From NCBI GenBank assembly GCA_028713395.1, contig JAQTOJ010000016.1, positions 1 to 15,170 of the forward strand: a stretch of 15,170 bases of DNA, given 5' to 3'. Shown here one piece after another: positions 12,829 to 15,170 of this stretch. The DNA comes from Dehalococcoidales bacterium (GTDB lineage Bacteria; Chloroflexota; Dehalococcoidia; Dehalococcoidales; Fen-1064). The position numbers and the translations under genes were made by a program. Each line of letters begins with the position of its first letter. Position 1 is the stretch's first letter. The notes under the pieces are model-generated. The model was not told the DNA's origin. It did no database searches and saw nothing but the letters and a program-made list of their open reading frames with translations.

Positions 12829-13796
12829 ATGAAACGTATATTTTTCAATACCCACGGTGAACCTAATCAAGTCCTGCAGATCGAAGACATCAATACCCCC
12901 GAACCCGGACCCGACCAGGTGCGGGTGCGCATTCCCCTGCGTCCCATCCATGCCATTGATTTAGCCTGGATCCGGGGTGTCTATCCGCACCCGCGCCCCC
13001 GCCCATGACAGCGGGCTCCGAAGGCATCGGTATCGTCGAAGCCATCGGTTCCGGCGTCGCCGGTATAAAGATAGGACAGCGCTATTCCGCCAGTTGGTTG
13101 GGCACCTGGGCGGAACAACTGATGCTCCCGGCATTCATGCTCATGCCCGTGCCGGATTCCGTTAGCGACCAAATCGCCTGCCAGATACGCTCCAACCCCA
13201 TTACGGCTTATGCGCTGCTCCAGGAAATCAAAGGCCGCGGCTATATTATCAACAACGCCGCCGATACCTCCGTGGGACGCTTGATCATCCAGATCGCCGC
13301 CCGCCGGCATCAACCCTTGATCAACCTGACCCGGTTTCATCAGGACGTGCCGGGTTTGAAAAATATTGAAGCCAAAAACATCGTCGCCACCGAGGATAAA
13401 GACTGGGTGCAGCAGGTCAAAAGGAAAGCCGGGAGCAACCCTATCGTTGGCGTGCTGGATGCTGTCTCCGGCAATCTGGTAGCCCAACTGTTGGGAATTT
13501 TAGCTCCGGGCGCGCAGATCATCAATTACGGCCGCCTCTCCGGTCATCCGCTGAACCTCACCGAAGCCCAGGCCAAAGCCGTTAACCTCAATCTGGAGTT
13601 TTTCGTCATCGGCGAATGGATGCACAAAGTCGGCCCGGAAAAACGTCAGCAGGTCTTCAACGAATTATGGGATTTGTTCGCTAAAAAAGCGCTCGTGATC
13701 CCGGTGGCAGGCATTTATCCCCTGACCGAATTTAAAAAAGCCATCAAGCTTGCTGAATCACCGGATGTCAAAGGTAAAGTGCTACTATCTTCGTGA
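12829..13796 (+). pseudogene. Zinc-free MDR oxidoreductase (enoyl-thioester/quinone reductase-like) with a one-base frameshift
   Basis: The first frame (MKRIFFNTHGEPNQVLQIED...) is the N-terminal GroES-like part of a medium-chain dehydrogenase/reductase. It hits a stop at 13006 after HPRPRP. The second frame continues the family sequence at about 12996 (APPPMTAGSEGIGIVEAIGSGV) through the Rossmann segment NNAADTSVGRLIIQIA, then YGRLSGHP, to TGA 13794-13796. The break lies in CCCGCGCCCCCGCCC (12990-13004); one added base restores about 322 residues, normal for the family. Zinc-ligand cysteines of alcohol dehydrogenases are absent, which suits the 2-enoyl-thioester or quinone reductase branch using NAD(P)H. 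ATG 12829 follows AAGAGGTGA. The rest of the coding sequence is clean, so a base-call or assembly error is as likely as a true pseudogene. The downstream part alone could start at ATG 13005, but would lack the N-terminal domain. Confidence 0.85.
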
Positions 13797-13805
13797 AGTC
13801 AACAG

Positions 13806-13839
13806 AAGGGTGGGTGCAGTGAAACGAAACCCACCTTTT
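13806..13839 (+). terminator. Rho-independent terminator after the MDR gene
   Basis: AAGGGTGGGT (13806-13815) pairs with ACCCACCTTT (13829-13838), a 10-bp stem with one G-T pair and a 13-nt loop, ending in TTTT. It lies 10 nt past the MDR stop. The GGTGGGTGCAGTG...ACCCACC word also looks like a dispersed repeat type. Confidence 0.6.
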
Positions 13840-13944
13840 CAAAACCTATTTGATAGACTTCACTCTTCCTACGAATTGTTTAGTCGTCTATTGTCTAGGT
13901 CACAGTAGGGGGTGCAACGTAAATTCAAATAACTAAATAGTAAC

Positions 13945-13961
13945 CAGCAGCTTTGCTGCTG
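13945..13961. repeat. CAGCAGC-TTT-GCTGCTG hairpin in the convergent spacer
   Basis: A perfect 7-bp stem with a 3-nt loop is flanked by TAAC and TTA that extend the pairing with a one-base bulge. It lies 50 nt beyond the stop of the minus-strand gene and could be its weak terminator: on the minus strand the hairpin is followed by GGTTACTATTTAG, only moderately T-rich. Confidence 0.45.
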
Positions 13962-14010
13962 TTAACCCACCTTTATAAACTTTCCATGACTGAATAGCTA
14001 TCCTTCTTGA

Positions 14011-14682
14011 TTACCGTCTTTCAGCCCGCTTCCCGTTCCCTACCCCGCGGATTACCCGGCGTGATTGCGCCTCATCGTCACAAAAAAGCATCAGCAGTCC
14101 CGGAATATACTGGTGCATGTAATAGAAATCCCCGCCCCCGAACATCACCGTCCGCTCCCCACGGGGGTACCAGTAGAATGGAATCTTGTCGTATTTGTTC
14201 GTGACCGCCACCAATCGGTCGATGTCTCTGATCCCCATTAATGCCTGGAAAAACAGTTCATTCTCCTGATAGAGCTTGTCCAGCCCGTCCCCTTTTTCCG
14301 GCACGCTAAGTCCCTCGTAGGCAATTTCCCCTAAAACCATATCCCGATGCACAATTCTGCCTTCGGGACTAATCGTTGTCCCGGTTCTGTCCCAATTATT
14401 ATTCAGTTGCTGCATGATTTGCGCCGCCGCTTCATCCTGCCGTGCTAACCCGTCCAGAGCGATATACAGGTTCACCAGCAGCGCCATCGAGGGGAGCGTC
14501 TTGCCGCGCTCTCCTAAATATGCCCCCGCTTCCTCGATGTTAAAATACATCACTCTATTTTCTTTATCACGGGCGTAGTCCGTATCCACCTCAACGTTTT
14601 TCAAGATAATTTCCTCACGCAGACGGGCATTATATATCTTTAGTTCGGGGATGTTCACGCTTTTCTTGATTGTTGTTGACAC
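14011..14682 (-). CDS. Hypothetical protein of 223 residues, no family recognised
   Basis: I do not recognise this protein. It is soluble-looking and mixed in charge, without signal peptide or membrane segments. The N-terminus (KKSVNIPELKIYNARLREEI) is basic, the middle (about 60-100) looks helical, and the C-terminal half is rich in aromatic and Gly residues (PFYWYPRGERTVMFGGGDFYYMHQYIPG). The start is GTG at 14682-14680: AGGAG lies 7 nt upstream on the minus strand, and a good promoter precedes it at 14713-14741. It ends in a Lys/Arg-rich tail (GNGKRAERR) followed by TAA. It converges with the MDR gene and diverges from the right-hand SDR. The strong promoter and ribosome binding site argue that it is a real gene; the function is unknown. 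Confidence 0.8.
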   Translation of the reverse strand: MSTTIKKSVNIPELKIYNARLREEIILKNVEVDTDYARDKENRVMYFNIEEAGAYLGERGKTLPSMALLVNLYIALDGLARQDEAAAQIMQQLNNNWDRTGTTISPEGRIVHRDMVLGEIAYEGLSVPEKGDGLDKLYQENELFFQALMGIRDIDRLVAVTNKYDKIPFYWYPRGERTVMFGGGDFYYMHQYIPGLLMLFCDDEAQSRRVIRGVGNGKRAERR

Positions 14683-14712
14683 TTGTTTTCTCCTCTCCTG
14701 CTCCTGAAGAGC

Positions 14713-14741
14713 ATTATAGCTTCCGTGATGGGCAGTCGCAA
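14713..14741 (-). promoter_or_regulatory. Promoter of the minus-strand hypothetical gene
   Basis: On the minus strand TTGCGA (14741-14736), 17 nt, and a perfect TATAAT (14718-14713). Transcription would begin near 14706, giving a leader of about 24 nt with the AGGAG site inside it. Confidence 0.65.
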
Positions 14742-14796
14742 GCAGATGGGTATTATTATTTCCTGATACCGTGTTTAAAGATGGAATCGAACTTTA

Positions 14797-14825
14797 GTTA
14801 CATCTTTTCAAATGGACTATAAAAT
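14797..14825 (+). promoter_or_regulatory. Possible promoter of the right-hand SDR gene
   Basis: GTTACA (14797-14802), 17 nt, and TAAAAT (14820-14825) within TATAAAAT. The match is moderate. The leader to ATG 14891 would be about 60 nt and holds GAGGAG at 14875-14880. Confidence 0.35.
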
Positions 14826-14890
14826 AAACTGGGTTGTTAACGGTTGTTGGATATATATTTGTAATTAATCGTTTGAGGAGTCTAATCACC

Positions 14891-15170
14891 ATGAAACTGC
14901 AAAACAAAGTGGCGGTCGTCACCGGCGCCGGCTCCGGCATGGGCAAAGCCATCGCGACCCTTTTTGCTAAAGAAGGCGCCAAAGTAATTGCCGCGGACAT
15001 GAACATCGATTCTGTTCAAGCGGTGGTCGCCGCAATATCCGCCGCGGGTGGCGCGGCTAAAGCGGTAGTGGCTAATGTCGCCAAAGAAGCGGATATCCAG
15101 AATATGATTGACGAAGCGGTCAGGACATACGGGACACTGGATATCCTGGTGAATAATGCCGGCATTATGG
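14891..15170 (+). CDS. Classical SDR-family oxidoreductase, truncated by the window end
   Basis: Only the first 93 codons are inside the window, and the frame is still open at 15170. MKLQNKVAVVTGAGSGMGKA shows the TGxxxGxG NAD(P)-binding motif at residues 11-18, an Asp at the end of beta-2 (AADMN, about 35-37) that suggests NAD(H) preference, and LVNNAGIM near the end. ATG 14891 is preceded by GAGGAG at 10 nt. The catalytic Ser-Tyr-Lys is outside the window. It is a different SDR from the one at 19-737: the two differ at most positions outside the motifs. It diverges from the hypothetical gene across about 200 nt that hold a promoter for each side. The substrate cannot be told. Confidence 0.9.
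   Translation, partial: MKLQNKVAVVTGAGSGMGKAIATLFAKEGAKVIAADMNIDSVQAVVAAISAAGGAAKAVVANVAKEADIQNMIDEAVRTYGTLDILVNNAGIM

Overview
The window is a bacterial chromosomal fragment of about 15 kb with moderate GC. It looks like a metagenome or draft-genome contig end. The first 18 bases match the 3' end of an Illumina adapter, so real sequence starts near base 19. The gene content fits a Chloroflexota bacterium, possibly Dehalococcoidia: DXP-independent vitamin B6 synthesis, a Ycf45/SpoIIIAA-like R3H ATPase, a B12-binding-type radical SAM protein, TTG and GTG starts, and many short palindromic repeats between genes. That assignment is inference with low to moderate confidence. I see no phage, plasmid, CRISPR, tRNA or rRNA.

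Layout. From 19 to 737 (minus) there is a 3'-truncated short-chain dehydrogenase (SDR). Next come about 700 non-coding bases rich in dispersed repeats. rsmG lies at 1434-2147. A tightly packed unit follows: pdxS, pdxT, an R3H-domain ATPase and a ten-repeat TPR protein (2368-6448). Its gaps are 1, 18 and 15 nt, and a plausible promoter lies before it and a terminator after it. Single genes then alternate with repeat-filled spacers: a radical SAM protein (6892-8424), type 2 argC (8864-9808), a frameshifted phzF-like gene (10115-10929), an M24/creatinase-fold protein lacking three of the five usual metal ligands (11413-12633), and a frameshifted zinc-free MDR oxidoreductase (12829-13796). A minus-strand gene of unknown function (14011-14682) and a divergent second SDR (14891 to the window end, truncated) close the window. 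Both terminal SDR genes are open-ended and easily missed by a start-to-stop ORF search.

How genes work together. PdxS and PdxT form the pyridoxal 5'-phosphate synthase complex. The R3H ATPase and TPR protein share their transcription unit, which is a lead about those uncharacterised genes rather than proof of a B6-related role. The other genes look like independent transcription units, several with recognisable sigma-70-type promoters.

The most unusual signals are these: two inverted 75-bp repeat copies that differ only at two positions which pair with each other; a family of short hairpins with a conserved tail in at least five spacers; a heptanucleotide tandem array; two separate apparent one-base deletions in C-rich runs; an M24 protein with a creatinase-like residue pattern; and a 27-codon ORF that overlaps the radical SAM start as ATGA. 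I did not find convincing evidence of a wholly new multi-gene system.
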